Source: UBA1351 sp963677625
GTDB taxonomy: Bacteria; Bacillota; Clostridia; Lachnospirales; Vallitaleaceae
NCBI GenBank assembly: GCA_963677625.2
Contig: CAXXSW010000012.1
Location: 248,001-312,000, forward strand
Reading direction: 5' to 3'
DNA length: 64,000 bases
Positions within the stretch are counted from its first letter, which is position 1, and every line of letters starts with the position of its first letter. The translations under genes were made by a program, and so were the position numbers. The notes beneath the pieces were generated by a model, which worked only from the letters and a program-made list of their open reading frames with translations, had not been told where the DNA came from and ran no database searches. Shown here piece after piece: positions 7,864 to 16,521 of this stretch.

Positions 7864-8988
7864 TTATATCAGATAATGAACAAAAAAAGGTAGTAACTGT
7901 GGCCAGTGTTTTTTGAAATCTTGAACTAGAATGTAAGTATAGTCATCTTTGCTATTATCTGAAAACAGGTAGATATCATCGATAAGGGATAATATGTTTT
8001 CTTTTTTCCCCGGTATCCTGACAAAAGTATCAAACCTCCTTATATAGGCGGTTGATGGTTTTGCCTTTTTTCGGTATTTGGAAGACATAAAAGTAGCAAC
8101 TGATTTATGAACGGCTGTATCTTCTTCGGGAAGATAGTAATAGTCCTTATAGTCGGAAAAGAATAATTTTTTTTCACCTGATTCAATGATGGACCCAATA
8201 AAAAAACCGTCATTGGTTAGCTTAGCACTTAGATCCCCTCTGGAAACATTAAATGTATAAGGAGAAAGATTATAGGCAAAGGGAATATGAACTTCCCAAT
8301 GTTCACCCCAATGTTCACAGGCAAAGTCCTTTGATATGACTAGGTTTGCCTTGGCTTGTGAGTAATAGTCAGAATACTTGCCCTCATAAAGATGAATGAG
8401 TGGAAGTAGCTTATTCAGATAGTATAATCCAACCATATCCTCTTCATTATGGGTTATAAAACTTGTCTCTAGTTTATAATCACCACCAAGATACTTTTTA
8501 TATAGACTAATGAGCTCGCCACCTGTATAGGGATCTAACCTTACATATCCGCAAATAGCTTCCATTGTTTTTAACTTGAAATTATCAGTTTTTAGGATTC
8601 GTTTTAGGGGTTTTAATTTACGATAAAAATCAAAGGATTTTAGGAGAGATACATTTTCTTTTAATCCATATAGTCTCATACGTTCTTTGATAAAAGGAAG
8701 ATCAAAGGAGTCCCCGTTAAAGTGGGCTAAGTAATTAAAGTCAAGAAGAAAGCTATTTAACTTAAATAGAAGTTCATATTCATCTTCAGCTTTTTCGCAT
8801 AAATATTGAGTTAGACTTAGTATGCCTTCTTTATTATAGATTAAACCTACAAGATAGATTGTATCTCTTCCTCTATTAAATCCCGTTGTTTCAATATCTA
8901 TATAACAGACCTTTTCTTGGGAGAAGGAAATAAAGTCTAGGATTTCAAAGTATTTAGTATCTCTAATTGATTTGGAGTATATTTTCAT
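7864..8988 (-). CDS. YprB-like RNase H-fold exonuclease domain protein
   Basis: The 374-residue protein has an N-terminal ribonuclease H-like, DEDD-type exonuclease domain (PF13482-like) at about residues 25-195: YIDIETTGFNRGRD supplies the first Asp-Glu pair, LAHFNGDSFDLPFIKER the next Asp, and HNEEDMVGLYYLNKLL the final one. The C-terminal half has no motif I recognise. Related YprB proteins carry the same catalytic domain with TPR repeats, which I do not see here. It is the only minus-strand gene of the window and has its own promoter. Substrate unknown. Confidence 0.8.
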   Translation of the reverse strand: MKIYSKSIRDTKYFEILDFISFSQEKVCYIDIETTGFNRGRDTIYLVGLIYNKEGILSLTQYLCEKAEDEYELLFKLNSFLLDFNYLAHFNGDSFDLPFIKERMRLYGLKENVSLLKSFDFYRKLKPLKRILKTDNFKLKTMEAICGYVRLDPYTGGELISLYKKYLGGDYKLETSFITHNEEDMVGLYYLNKLLPLIHLYEGKYSDYYSQAKANLVISKDFACEHWGEHWEVHIPFAYNLSPYTFNVSRGDLSAKLTNDGFFIGSIIESGEKKLFFSDYKDYYYLPEEDTAVHKSVATFMSSKYRKKAKPSTAYIRRFDTFVRIPGKKENILSLIDDIYLFSDNSKDDYTYILVQDFKKHWPQLLPFFVHYLI

Positions 8989-9028
8989 GCTAGATTAGCC
9001 TTTCTATGTAGAGGGTTCAGGTTCTTCT

Positions 9029-9057
9029 ATTATATAGGGAGATTATATAAATGTAAA
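9029..9057 (-). promoter_or_regulatory. Promoter of the minus-strand nuclease-like gene
   Basis: Read on the minus strand, TTTACA (9057-9052) and TATAAT (9034-9029) are 17 bp apart, ending about 40 bp upstream of the start codon at 8988. AGAAAGG precedes the start as a ribosome binding site. Confidence 0.7.
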
Positions 9058-9165
9058 TGTATGATAATTCAGAGATTATATAGATTTTTAACTGCTTTTT
9101 GTGTACAATAGACCTTAATAGAAAGTAATACAAAGTGCATACGTGCTGTGAGAGGTTGGAAAATC

Positions 9166-9996
9166 ATGGAAAAAATTGCTGTTTTGGGTCCCAAGGGTAC
9201 CTATACTGAAAAAGCTGCAAAAGAGTATCTTAAAAATAGAAAAATAAAAGGTGAATTAAGTTATCACCGGACACTTAGAAAAACTTTTGATGCTATAGGG
9301 AATGAATGTTCTTTAGGTGTAATTCCTATAGAAAACACCTTAGATGGTTTTGTTCAAATTATATTGGATCTATTAACCCATTCAGATTTGAAGATTATTC
9401 ACGAAATTGTCCTTCCGATTAATTTTGCTTTTATAGCAAATGGACCTCTTGATGAATTAAAAGAAATTTATGCCCAGTTTAAATCTAAAAATCAGTGTAC
9501 GGATTTTGTTGAAGGTCTAAGTGATAAAAAAGTGTACATTACAGAAAGTAATTCTGAATCCTATGATAAAGTTATATCTGGAAATAGCCTTACAGGGGCT
9601 ATTGTTCCTACCCATATGTTAAACAATGGTGAAACATTTGAAACTGTTATTGAGAATGTAGCTGATTCTAGCGATAATGAAACGCGTTTTGTGATTCTTT
9701 CTAAGGATAGTAATATTGATGTAGTAGACGATGCACCTTGGAAGACCCTATTAGTGGTCCATGATGATAGTGACCGACCTGGTCTTTTGGTAGATATTCT
9801 AAATATCTTTTCTGCTGAGGGGATAAACCTGAAATCTATTATAAGCCGTCCAACTAAAAAAGGCCTTGGTAATTATAACTTTTTTATTGATGTTGAAGGT
9901 TGTTATCAACGAAACAAAAAGGTGAGAGACGCTGTAGCTCATGTGACAAAAGAGTTCAAAGTCCGTGTACTAGGTTCATATTACAGGGTTAACTAG
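9166..9996 (+). CDS. pheA: Prephenate dehydratase (monofunctional, with ACT domain)
   Basis: This enzyme converts prephenate to phenylpyruvate in phenylalanine synthesis. The 276-residue protein has the catalytic domain (about 1-185), with the starting motif VLGPKGTYTEKAAKEYL and the catalytic motif NETRFVIL, and a C-terminal ACT regulatory domain (about 195-276), where SRPTKKGLGNYNFFID matches the phenylalanine-binding ESRP region. I chose ATG 9166, preceded by AGAGGT, over the in-frame GTG at 9148. No chorismate mutase domain is fused; AroH is encoded at 3716. Feedback inhibition by phenylalanine is expected from the ACT domain. Confidence 0.94.
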   Translation: MEKIAVLGPKGTYTEKAAKEYLKNRKIKGELSYHRTLRKTFDAIGNECSLGVIPIENTLDGFVQIILDLLTHSDLKIIHEIVLPINFAFIANGPLDELKEIYAQFKSKNQCTDFVEGLSDKKVYITESNSESYDKVISGNSLTGAIVPTHMLNNGETFETVIENVADSSDNETRFVILSKDSNIDVVDDAPWKTLLVVHDDSDRPGLLVDILNIFSAEGINLKSIISRPTKKGLGNYNFFIDVEGCYQRNKKVRDAVAHVTKEFKVRVLGSYYRVN

Positions 9997-10063
9997 TGTA
10001 CTTTATATTGATATATAGAATTAATGTAATTAAAATACTCCTTTAAACGCTAATGTACCAGAT

Positions 10064-10174
10064 ATATCTGAGTTCAGTCAATTAATAGCAGGTATTACAG
10101 ATCAAACTAATCTTCTTGCCTTTAATGCTAAAAGTGCCTTTCCTAAGATACTCAAAAGCTTTAAAATATCTTGA
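10064..10174 (+). pseudogene. Decayed remnant of a methyl-accepting chemotaxis protein
   Basis: In the frame starting at 10064 the sequence reads ISEFSQLIAGITDQTNLLAF and continues NAKSAF before drifting to a TGA at 10172. This matches the highly conserved chemoreceptor signalling tip (I-x-DQTNLLALNAAIEA) for about 20 residues, but there is no start, no adjacent receptor sequence and no following AARAGE segment. A stop at 10031 bounds the frame on the left. I read it as the last scrap of a lost receptor gene. The intact receptor at 52070 has SSQTNLLALNASIEAARAGE for comparison. Confidence 0.6.
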
Positions 10175-10230
10175 TTTTTAAAGAGGATTCGAGTATGATA
10201 AGAGTATAATTTTAAACCCTATATGAAGTT

Positions 10231-10402
10231 GGCGAGAGAGATGCAATAAGCACACCGAAGAAGCAATAATATATGCCGATATGTTAGAAACTTTCAGGTA
10301 TAAGGGATCGCCAATGGATAGAACTTCTGGAAAGAATCGATAAGAGCACCGAAGGAGCAATACATATATAGTAGAATCTCTCAGGTAAAGTATACAGAAG
10401 AT
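10231..10402 (+). ncRNA. Tandem glycine riboswitch (two aptamers)
   Basis: Two glycine aptamers lie in tandem. Aptamer 1 (about 10231-10312) is closed by GGCGA/TCGCC and contains GCACACCGAAGAAGCAA and CTTTCAGGTA. Aptamer 2 (about 10322-10402) contains GAGCACCGAAGGAGCAA and TCTCAGGTAAAG, closed by CTTCTG (10324-10329) with CAGAAG (10395-10400). These are the conserved cores of the gcvT/glycine RNA family. The location, directly before the glycine cleavage operon, fits a glycine-induced ON switch. Most of the 543-bp gap 9997-10539 is this element plus the receptor remnant and the palindrome listed separately. Confidence 0.95.
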
Positions 10403-10440
10403 AGTAGGCAACGTTATTTGTTGTGTTACTATCTTTTTTC
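10399..10440 (+). terminator. Riboswitch-controlled terminator before gcvT
   Basis: AGATAGTA plus GGCAAC (10399-10412) pairs with GTTG plus TGTTACTATCT (10420-10434), with two G-U pairs and one bulge, and is followed by a run of T. Its left arm begins inside the 3' strand of the second aptamer's closing helix (10395-10400). Glycine binding and termination should therefore compete, which is the basis for calling an ON switch. Confidence 0.85.
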
Positions 10441-10456
10441 TTGACCTTTTTGCTAG

Positions 10457-10494
10457 CCATATAAGTTTATATGGAGATGATTGAAGGATATAAT
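10457..10494 (+). promoter_or_regulatory. Palindrome and possible second promoter between riboswitch and gcvT
   Basis: CCATATAA-GT-TTATATGG (10457-10474) is a perfect 8-bp-arm palindrome. Its right arm overlaps a possible -35 TTTATA (10466-10471), placed 17 bp before TATAAT (10489-10494). If used, this promoter would bypass the riboswitch terminator and could be blocked by a protein bound at the palindrome. Promoter activity is inference. Confidence 0.45.
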
Positions 10495-10539
10495 TTAAAA
10501 GTTGGTAACACTATATTTCAGTAAGAAAGAAGGTATTTT

Positions 10540-11637
10540 ATGAAAAAAACACCACTTCACAGCCGCCATATCAAAGATAATGGCAAGATGGTTGAATTCG
10601 CTGGATACGACATGCCTATTCAGTTTGAGAAAGTCTTAGATGAACACGACCACGTTAGAAAGCAAGTAGGAGTTTTTGACGTAAGTCATATGGGTGAAGT
10701 TTATATTGTCGGTCATGAAGCTACTAAATATTTAGATTTTTTATTAACGAATAATATTGGTGATATGCACCACGATCAATGCCTTTATACCATGATGTGC
10801 TATAAAGACGGAAATGTCGTTGATGACCTTTTGGTATACAAATATACGGATATGAAATACCTTCTCGTGATTAATGCCAGTAATGATGAAAAAGATGCCC
10901 AATGGATGCAAAAAATTGCTGATGATTATAACTTTGATGTAGAAGTTGAACATGTTAGTGAGTCATTTGGAGAACTAGCAGTCCAGGGACCTAAGTCTGA
11001 GAACTTACTGGTTGAAGTTTTTGGCGATTTTGTTAAAGATATAAAATTCTTTACCTTTAAGGAGCTTATAATTGATGATATTCCTTTAATCATATCAAGA
11101 ACCGGCTATACTGGAGAGGATGGGTTTGAAATTTTTATGCCTTCTGGTATGACAGAAACTGTTTATGATAAGCTTTTTGATAAAAGCCAAATATTAAAGC
11201 CAATCGGTTTAGGTGCTAGAGATACACTTCGTTTTGAGGTCGCGCTTCCCCTATATGGACATGAAATTTCTGATAAGATAAACCCTGTCGAAGCAAGATT
11301 AACCTATTTTGTTGATTTTGATAAAGAGGATTTCTTAGGAAAAGAAGCCTTATTAGCTTGTAAGGAAAATGAGGACCGAAGAGCTTTGATTGGTTTTCAA
11401 CTCTTAAGCAAAGGCATTGCAAGAGAACATTATCCTGTTTTTGATTCTAATGATAACGAAATTGGTTTTGTTACAACTGGATATAAATTAAATGGTTATG
11501 ACGGTTCCATTGGATTAGCTATTGTACCAAAAGCCTTTAGTAAACTTGATAGTAGAATTTACCTTGGCATTAGAAATAAAAAAGTCGAAGCCAAAGTTGT
11601 CAAACGTAAATTTTATGATAAAAAATACAAAAAATAA
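10540..11637 (+). CDS. gcvT: Glycine cleavage system T protein (aminomethyltransferase)
   Basis: GcvT releases ammonia from the aminomethyl-lipoyl H protein and transfers the one-carbon unit to tetrahydrofolate. The 365-residue protein has the N-terminal signature TPLHSRHIKDNGKMVEFAGY, the catalytic-region VFDVSHMGEV and RTGYTGEDGFEIF, and a C-terminal GCV_T barrel. Length is typical (about 360-370). It is the first gene of the operon and lies about 100 bp after the riboswitch terminator, with AAGAAGG as ribosome binding site. Confidence 0.97.
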   Translation: MKKTPLHSRHIKDNGKMVEFAGYDMPIQFEKVLDEHDHVRKQVGVFDVSHMGEVYIVGHEATKYLDFLLTNNIGDMHHDQCLYTMMCYKDGNVVDDLLVYKYTDMKYLLVINASNDEKDAQWMQKIADDYNFDVEVEHVSESFGELAVQGPKSENLLVEVFGDFVKDIKFFTFKELIIDDIPLIISRTGYTGEDGFEIFMPSGMTETVYDKLFDKSQILKPIGLGARDTLRFEVALPLYGHEISDKINPVEARLTYFVDFDKEDFLGKEALLACKENEDRRALIGFQLLSKGIAREHYPVFDSNDNEIGFVTTGYKLNGYDGSIGLAIVPKAFSKLDSRIYLGIRNKKVEAKVVKRKFYDKKYKK

Positions 11638-11686
11638 GGTCCTAAAAATCAGGACAAAGAGTAAGCGATAAGAGCTAAGGAGGAAA

Positions 11687-12076
11687 ATGATGAAAGTTAT
11701 TGAAACATTGTTGTATACTAAAAATCATGAGTGGGTAAGAGTTGAAGGTGAGTTTGCATATATTGGCGTAACTGACTACGCGCAGCATGCTATGGGCGAT
11801 ATTGTTTATGTTGAAATGCCTGAAGTAGATGATGACATTGAAATTGAAGAGGGGCTTGGTGTTGTTGAATCTGTTAAGGCTGCATCAGATATTTATGCTC
11901 CGATTTCAGGTACAGTTGTTGAAGTGAACGAGGAGCTTGAAGATTCACCGGAAATGATTAATGATGATCCCTATGATGCTTTTATAATCAAAGTTACGAT
12001 CAAAGATAAAAGTGAACTTAATGAATTGCTAAAGGCAGAAGAATATGAGGCTTATTTAGGTGAAATAGACGAATAA
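11687..12076 (+). CDS. gcvH: Glycine cleavage system H protein
   Basis: GcvH is the lipoylated shuttle protein that carries the aminomethyl group from P to T protein and is reoxidised by L protein. The lipoyl-lysine motif GVVESVKAASDIYAP is present at about residues 58-72, and the protein opens with LYTKNHEWVRVEGEFAYIGVTDYAQ. It has 129 residues, the normal length. GCTAAGGAGGAAA lies just upstream; two tandem ATGs (11687, 11690) are possible starts. Confidence 0.97.
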   Translation: MMKVIETLLYTKNHEWVRVEGEFAYIGVTDYAQHAMGDIVYVEMPEVDDDIEIEEGLGVVESVKAASDIYAPISGTVVEVNEELEDSPEMINDDPYDAFIIKVTIKDKSELNELLKAEEYEAYLGEIDE

Positions 12077-12098
12077 GCAATATTTAAGGAGGATTTTA

Positions 12099-13430
12099 AT
12101 GCATCCATTTTTACCCCATACTAAAGAAGACATTGATTTGATGCTTGCTACTATTGGTGTAACAAGCATAGAGGACTTGTTTAAAGATATACCTGACGAG
12201 ATACGACTAAATGGCGAATTAGATATAACACCTAGTATGTCAGAAATAGAAATCAGGAAACTTCTGACTTCGCTAAGTGACAAGAATCTAACAACTGACC
12301 ATGCTGTGAATTTTATGGGAGGTGGAGCATATGACCACTATATCCCGTCGATTATTAAACATTTAAGCCAGCGTCAGGAATTTTTTACTGCTTATACACC
12401 CTATCAGCCGGAGATAAGTCAAGGAACCCTCCAGGCTATTTTTGAGTACCAATCCATGATTTGTGAACTAACTGGCATGGATGTATCTAATGCCAGCCTC
12501 TATGATGGTGGAACCGCTCTGGCAGAAGCTGTTTTTATGGCTAATCATGGTAACAAGAAAGATGTTGTTCTCGTATCTCAGACGGTTAATCCAGAATACC
12601 GTCATGTTATAAAAACCTATGCAAGATATAATGGTTTACAGTATGAAGAGATACATGCACTGAATGGACAAACTGATTTTCAGGATCTTAAGTCTAAATA
12701 TGACGATCAAGTTTCTTCTGTTGTCATTCAGGTTCCCAACTATTATGGTATCGTTGAAGACGGACTAGAAGTGAGACGTTTAATGGATCAAGTGAAGACC
12801 AAGGCACAATTAATCGTATCTGCTAATCCTATGTCATTAGGCTTACTAGAAGCACCAGGAAATTATGGGGCAGATATTGTTGCAGGAGAAGGCCAACCAT
12901 TAGGTGCACCCCTTCAATTTGGTGGTCCTTATCTGGGATTTATTGCTGCAAAAAAAGGACATATGCGTAGAATGCCAGGCCGAATTGTTGGTGAAACTGT
13001 AGATCTTGATGGTAAAAGGGCATATGTATTGACATTACAAGCAAGAGAACAGCATATTAGACGAGAGAAGGCAATGAGTAACATTACCTCTAACCAGGGA
13101 CTTATAGCCTTGATGGCTACTATATATATGGCCACTATGGGGAAGGCAGGTATGAAGGAAGTTGCCTACCAATGTCTGTCAAAAACCCATTATCTTGCAA
13201 ATAAACTCCAAGAATTAAAGGGCATAAGTCTTACCTATGATGGTCCCTTTTTCCATGAATTTGTTCTTAAAACAGAGGTTAATGCAAAATCTCTTCATGA
13301 GGTAATGGAAGAAAAAGGATTTCTAGCAGGTATCGTCTTATCTGACCATGAGTTGCTTTTGTGTGTAACTGAAAAAATAACTAAAGAGCAAATGGATACT
13401 TTCGTTAAAGAATTGGAGGGCATCCTATGA
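12099..13430 (+). CDS. gcvPA: Glycine dehydrogenase (decarboxylating) subunit 1
   Basis: This is the first half of the split P protein, which decarboxylates glycine with pyridoxal phosphate and passes the aminomethyl group to GcvH. The 443-residue protein shows GGGAYDHYIPSIIKHL, SLYDGGTALAEA, GEGQPLGAPLQFGGPYLGF and the terminal-domain motif LTLQAREQHIRREKAMSNI. It lacks the PLP lysine, which sits in subunit 2. Its stop overlaps the gcvPB start by 4 bp, so the two subunits are translationally coupled. Confidence 0.97.
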   Translation: MHPFLPHTKEDIDLMLATIGVTSIEDLFKDIPDEIRLNGELDITPSMSEIEIRKLLTSLSDKNLTTDHAVNFMGGGAYDHYIPSIIKHLSQRQEFFTAYTPYQPEISQGTLQAIFEYQSMICELTGMDVSNASLYDGGTALAEAVFMANHGNKKDVVLVSQTVNPEYRHVIKTYARYNGLQYEEIHALNGQTDFQDLKSKYDDQVSSVVIQVPNYYGIVEDGLEVRRLMDQVKTKAQLIVSANPMSLGLLEAPGNYGADIVAGEGQPLGAPLQFGGPYLGFIAAKKGHMRRMPGRIVGETVDLDGKRAYVLTLQAREQHIRREKAMSNITSNQGLIALMATIYMATMGKAGMKEVAYQCLSKTHYLANKLQELKGISLTYDGPFFHEFVLKTEVNAKSLHEVMEEKGFLAGIVLSDHELLLCVTEKITKEQMDTFVKELEGIL

Positions 13431-14872
13431 AAACATATGATCATTTAATTAAGGAATTGTCAGTTAAGGGCCGAAGGGGTTACCAATTACCTGAACTGGA
13501 TGTTGAAACATTTGAGCTTGAAGGGTATTTTCCTCAAGGCATGACAAGACAGATTGCTCCAGAACTACCGGAAGTAAGTGAGCTTCAGGTACTTCGACAT
13601 TATACAAATCTCAGCCAAAAGAATTTTGGTGTAGAATCCGGTACATATCCATTAGGGTCCTGTACCATGAAATATAATCCAAAAATAAACGAAGATATGG
13701 CTGGACTTGATGGATTTATAAATATCCATCCTATGCAAGATGACTCTAGTGTTCAAGGAGCTCTTCAGCTCATGTATGAACTGAATGAGATGCTTAGAGA
13801 TATTACTGGTATGGATGGCATGACGTTACAACCGGCTGCGGGTTCACAAGGGGAGCTGACTGGTCTTATGATTATGAAAGCTTATCTTGAGTCTAAGGGA
13901 CTGAGTCATAAGACAAAGGTCATTATTCCTGATTCTGCCCATGGAACAAACCCGGCTAGTGTGACTATGGCTGGATTCGAGGTTGTAGAAATCGAATCAA
14001 AAAACGGTATCGTATCATTAGAGGCTCTAGAAGAGGTTCTAGATGAGAATGTGGCCGGACTTATGTTGACCAATCCTAACACACTTGGTCTTTTTGAAAA
14101 AGATATTCATTTAATTGCAGAGAAAATTCACGAACTTGGTGGTGTTCTTTATTATGACGGTGCCAACATGAATGCTAATATGGGTATTACAAGACCTGGT
14201 GATATGGGCTTTGATATAGTGCACCTTAACTTACATAAAACTTTCTCAACTCCTCATGGTGGAGGAGGTCCAGGTAGTGGTCCTGTTGGAGTTAAAGAAC
14301 ATCTAATTGATTTCCTTCCAAATCCAACAGTTGTTAAACGTGGACAAGAGTATTTTAGAAAAAATGCATATGGACAGTCCATTGGCCGTGTGAAGACTTT
14401 TTATGGAAATTTTGGCATGCTGGTTAGAGCTTACACCTATATTAAGACTCTGGGACGTGAAGGCTTAAGACAAGCCTCTATGCTGGCGGTTTTAAACGCC
14501 AACTATATGAAAGAGCGACTCAAGGGTAAATACAGGCTTCCTTTTGATACTGTTTGTAAACACGAATTTGTCCTTGCCGGTCTTAAAGAAGCAGGGGAGC
14601 ATGTGAACACTCTTGGTATCGCCAAACGATTGATAGATTATGGTGTCCATCCACCTACTATATATTTTCCATTAATTGTGGATCAAGCCCTAATGATCGA
14701 ACCGACAGAGACAGAAGACAAGGAAGCATTAGATAAATATGTGGACATTATGTTAAAGATTGCTGAAGAGGCGGTAGAAAAGCCTGAGCTACTTATAAAT
14801 GCGCCTGTTAATGCTCCGGTAAAACGGCTTGATGAGGTAGGAGCTGCAAGAAAACCAAAAGTGAAATGGTAG
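13427..14872 (+). CDS. gcvPB: Glycine dehydrogenase (decarboxylating) subunit 2
   Basis: This catalytic half of the split P protein has 481 residues. The PLP-binding lysine is in HLNLHKTFSTPHGGGGPGSG, preceded by DSAHGTNPASVTMAGF and YYDGANMNA. The split PA/PB form is common in Firmicutes. It begins with ATG overlapping the gcvPA stop and ends just inside the lpdA leader, with a ribosome binding site (AGGTGA) for lpdA at its stop codon. Confidence 0.97.
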   Translation: MKTYDHLIKELSVKGRRGYQLPELDVETFELEGYFPQGMTRQIAPELPEVSELQVLRHYTNLSQKNFGVESGTYPLGSCTMKYNPKINEDMAGLDGFINIHPMQDDSSVQGALQLMYELNEMLRDITGMDGMTLQPAAGSQGELTGLMIMKAYLESKGLSHKTKVIIPDSAHGTNPASVTMAGFEVVEIESKNGIVSLEALEEVLDENVAGLMLTNPNTLGLFEKDIHLIAEKIHELGGVLYYDGANMNANMGITRPGDMGFDIVHLNLHKTFSTPHGGGGPGSGPVGVKEHLIDFLPNPTVVKRGQEYFRKNAYGQSIGRVKTFYGNFGMLVRAYTYIKTLGREGLRQASMLAVLNANYMKERLKGKYRLPFDTVCKHEFVLAGLKEAGEHVNTLGIAKRLIDYGVHPPTIYFPLIVDQALMIEPTETEDKEALDKYVDIMLKIAEEAVEKPELLINAPVNAPVKRLDEVGAARKPKVKW

Positions 14873-14880
14873 GTGATCTT

Positions 14881-16296
14881 ATGAATGTTGATGTGGCCAT
14901 TTTAGGTGGAGGTCCAGGGGGTTATGTAGCTGGTTTGTGGTTGGCAAAAGCAGGTGTAAGCACTTGCTTAATTGAAGGTCATAAGGTTGGCGGTACCTGT
15001 TTAAATTATGGATGTATACCAACAAAGGCTTATTATCACTATGCAAGTCTAATTCACAAGATGGAAAAGCACCGTGAAATGGGTATTGATTTTAGTGACT
15101 TGTCCATTGATTTTTCAAGAATTAAAGAAGATAAGGACAACACGGTCAGTGATCTTGTTTCTGGAGTTGAAACATTGCTTAAGAAAAATAATGTTCATCT
15201 GATAAGTGGTTATGGTAGTATGACTGATGATCATCATATAGAGGTCATTACTTCAGACGGACCAATAAGTGTTACCGCTGAGTATATTATTATAGCTACA
15301 GGAAGCGAGCCGGTTCTTCCGCCGATAAAAGGGATACAAGACGGTTTGGATACTGGTTTTGTATTAACTTCAAAAGAGATTCTCGGGCAGGATGAGTTGC
15401 CTAAAAATTTACTTATTATTGGTGGTGGCGTTATTGGTATGGAGTTTGCAGGAATCATGGCTGCCATGGGTAGTCATGTGACAGTCGTAGAAGCCTGTGA
15501 AAGCATTTTACCTTCTTTCAACAAAGAATTGGTGAAACGGTATAAACCTTTGGCTAAAAAACAAGGGATACATATTGTGACTTCATCAAAGGTGGTCGAA
15601 ATAGACACGAGTTTAGGTCAAGTCACCTATACCGATAAAAAAGGTGACCATATACTTAGCTGCGACAAGGTATTGTGTGCAGTGGGAAGACAACCTGTAT
15701 TAGAAGGCTTTGGTCTTGATAAATTATCACAATCCATAGACAATGGGCATCAGATTTTAGTCGATGACCATATGAAAACGGCTATTGATCACATCTACTC
15801 AATAGGAGATGTTAATGGCTTGAGTTTACTTGCCCATTCTGCATCAAAACAAGGCATTATAGCAGGGGGCAGGATTATCACGAGTCTTGGTAAAGACAAT
15901 ATGGACTTCTATAAAAACCAGTCTGTAAAAGGTTTCAGTGAATTTGCTATCCCTAAAGTTGCCTTCTTGATTCCTGAGATGGCAGAAGTGAGTTTGCCTA
16001 TTCAAGGTGAAGGTGACGTTGGTAAATTTATGAATAGATCTAATGGTATGGCAATGGCTACTCACGAAAGAGACGGCTTTGTCAAAGTGGAATATAACAA
16101 TGAGTATGATGGTCTTGTCTACATGGGTATATTAGGTGAGGCAGCGTCTGAAATGATACATGGTGGTGTTCACTCGATAGATCATAGGACCTCATATGAA
16201 GAATTGATTTCCTCGGTGTTTGGACATCCTTCTCTGAGTGAGTCTGTTCATGAAGCTTTACTGGATATTCAAAAGAAGAGTATTCATCAAGTCTAG
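14881..16296 (+). CDS. lpdA: Dihydrolipoyl dehydrogenase (L protein)
   Basis: This flavoprotein disulfide oxidoreductase reoxidises dihydrolipoyl-GcvH with NAD+. It has 471 residues from ATG 14881, chosen over ATG 14866 because AGGTGA at 14871-14876 is correctly spaced and the FAD motif VAILGGGPGGYVAG then starts at residue 4. The redox-active disulfide is in GGTCLNYGCIPTKA; the NAD motif is IIGGGVIGMEFAGIMAAMGS; the dimerisation domain near the end holds HSIDHRTSYEEL. Being last in the gcv operon, it most likely serves glycine cleavage. Confidence 0.95.
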   Translation: MNVDVAILGGGPGGYVAGLWLAKAGVSTCLIEGHKVGGTCLNYGCIPTKAYYHYASLIHKMEKHREMGIDFSDLSIDFSRIKEDKDNTVSDLVSGVETLLKKNNVHLISGYGSMTDDHHIEVITSDGPISVTAEYIIIATGSEPVLPPIKGIQDGLDTGFVLTSKEILGQDELPKNLLIIGGGVIGMEFAGIMAAMGSHVTVVEACESILPSFNKELVKRYKPLAKKQGIHIVTSSKVVEIDTSLGQVTYTDKKGDHILSCDKVLCAVGRQPVLEGFGLDKLSQSIDNGHQILVDDHMKTAIDHIYSIGDVNGLSLLAHSASKQGIIAGGRIITSLGKDNMDFYKNQSVKGFSEFAIPKVAFLIPEMAEVSLPIQGEGDVGKFMNRSNGMAMATHERDGFVKVEYNNEYDGLVYMGILGEAASEMIHGGVHSIDHRTSYEELISSVFGHPSLSESVHEALLDIQKKSIHQV

Positions 16297-16365
16297 GTTT
16301 ACCTATATTAATGACCAATGACTATGAAAAATCATTTAGTAGATTCATCTTGAAAGGATAAGTAA

Positions 16366-16402
16366 TATAAGCCCGGTAACTCATTGGTTTTCCGGGCTTA
16401 TA
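16366..16402 (+). terminator. Hairpin ending the gcv operon
   Basis: An 11-bp perfect stem (16366-16376 with 16392-16402; core AAGCCCGG) with a 15-nt loop lies 70 bp after lpdA. The downstream tract (AGTGAATTT) is not a clean T run, so termination may be inefficient. No clear -35/-10 pair is visible in the remaining gap before the next gene, although TATAAT occurs at 16481-16486. Confidence 0.5.
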
Positions 16403-16521
16403 GTGAATTTATGTAGAAGATCAGGTGGTGTAGATACATATTACTAGATTGTATGCCTAGATTAATGGGGACAAGTAGAGTATAATATTAACAAGTTAGA
16501 GGGGCATGACGGGAGATTACT

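Noticed and set aside
10178..10411. Minus-strand frame of 77 residues at the glycine riboswitch
   Set aside because: It is entirely antisense to the riboswitch, whose conserved sequence explains the region.
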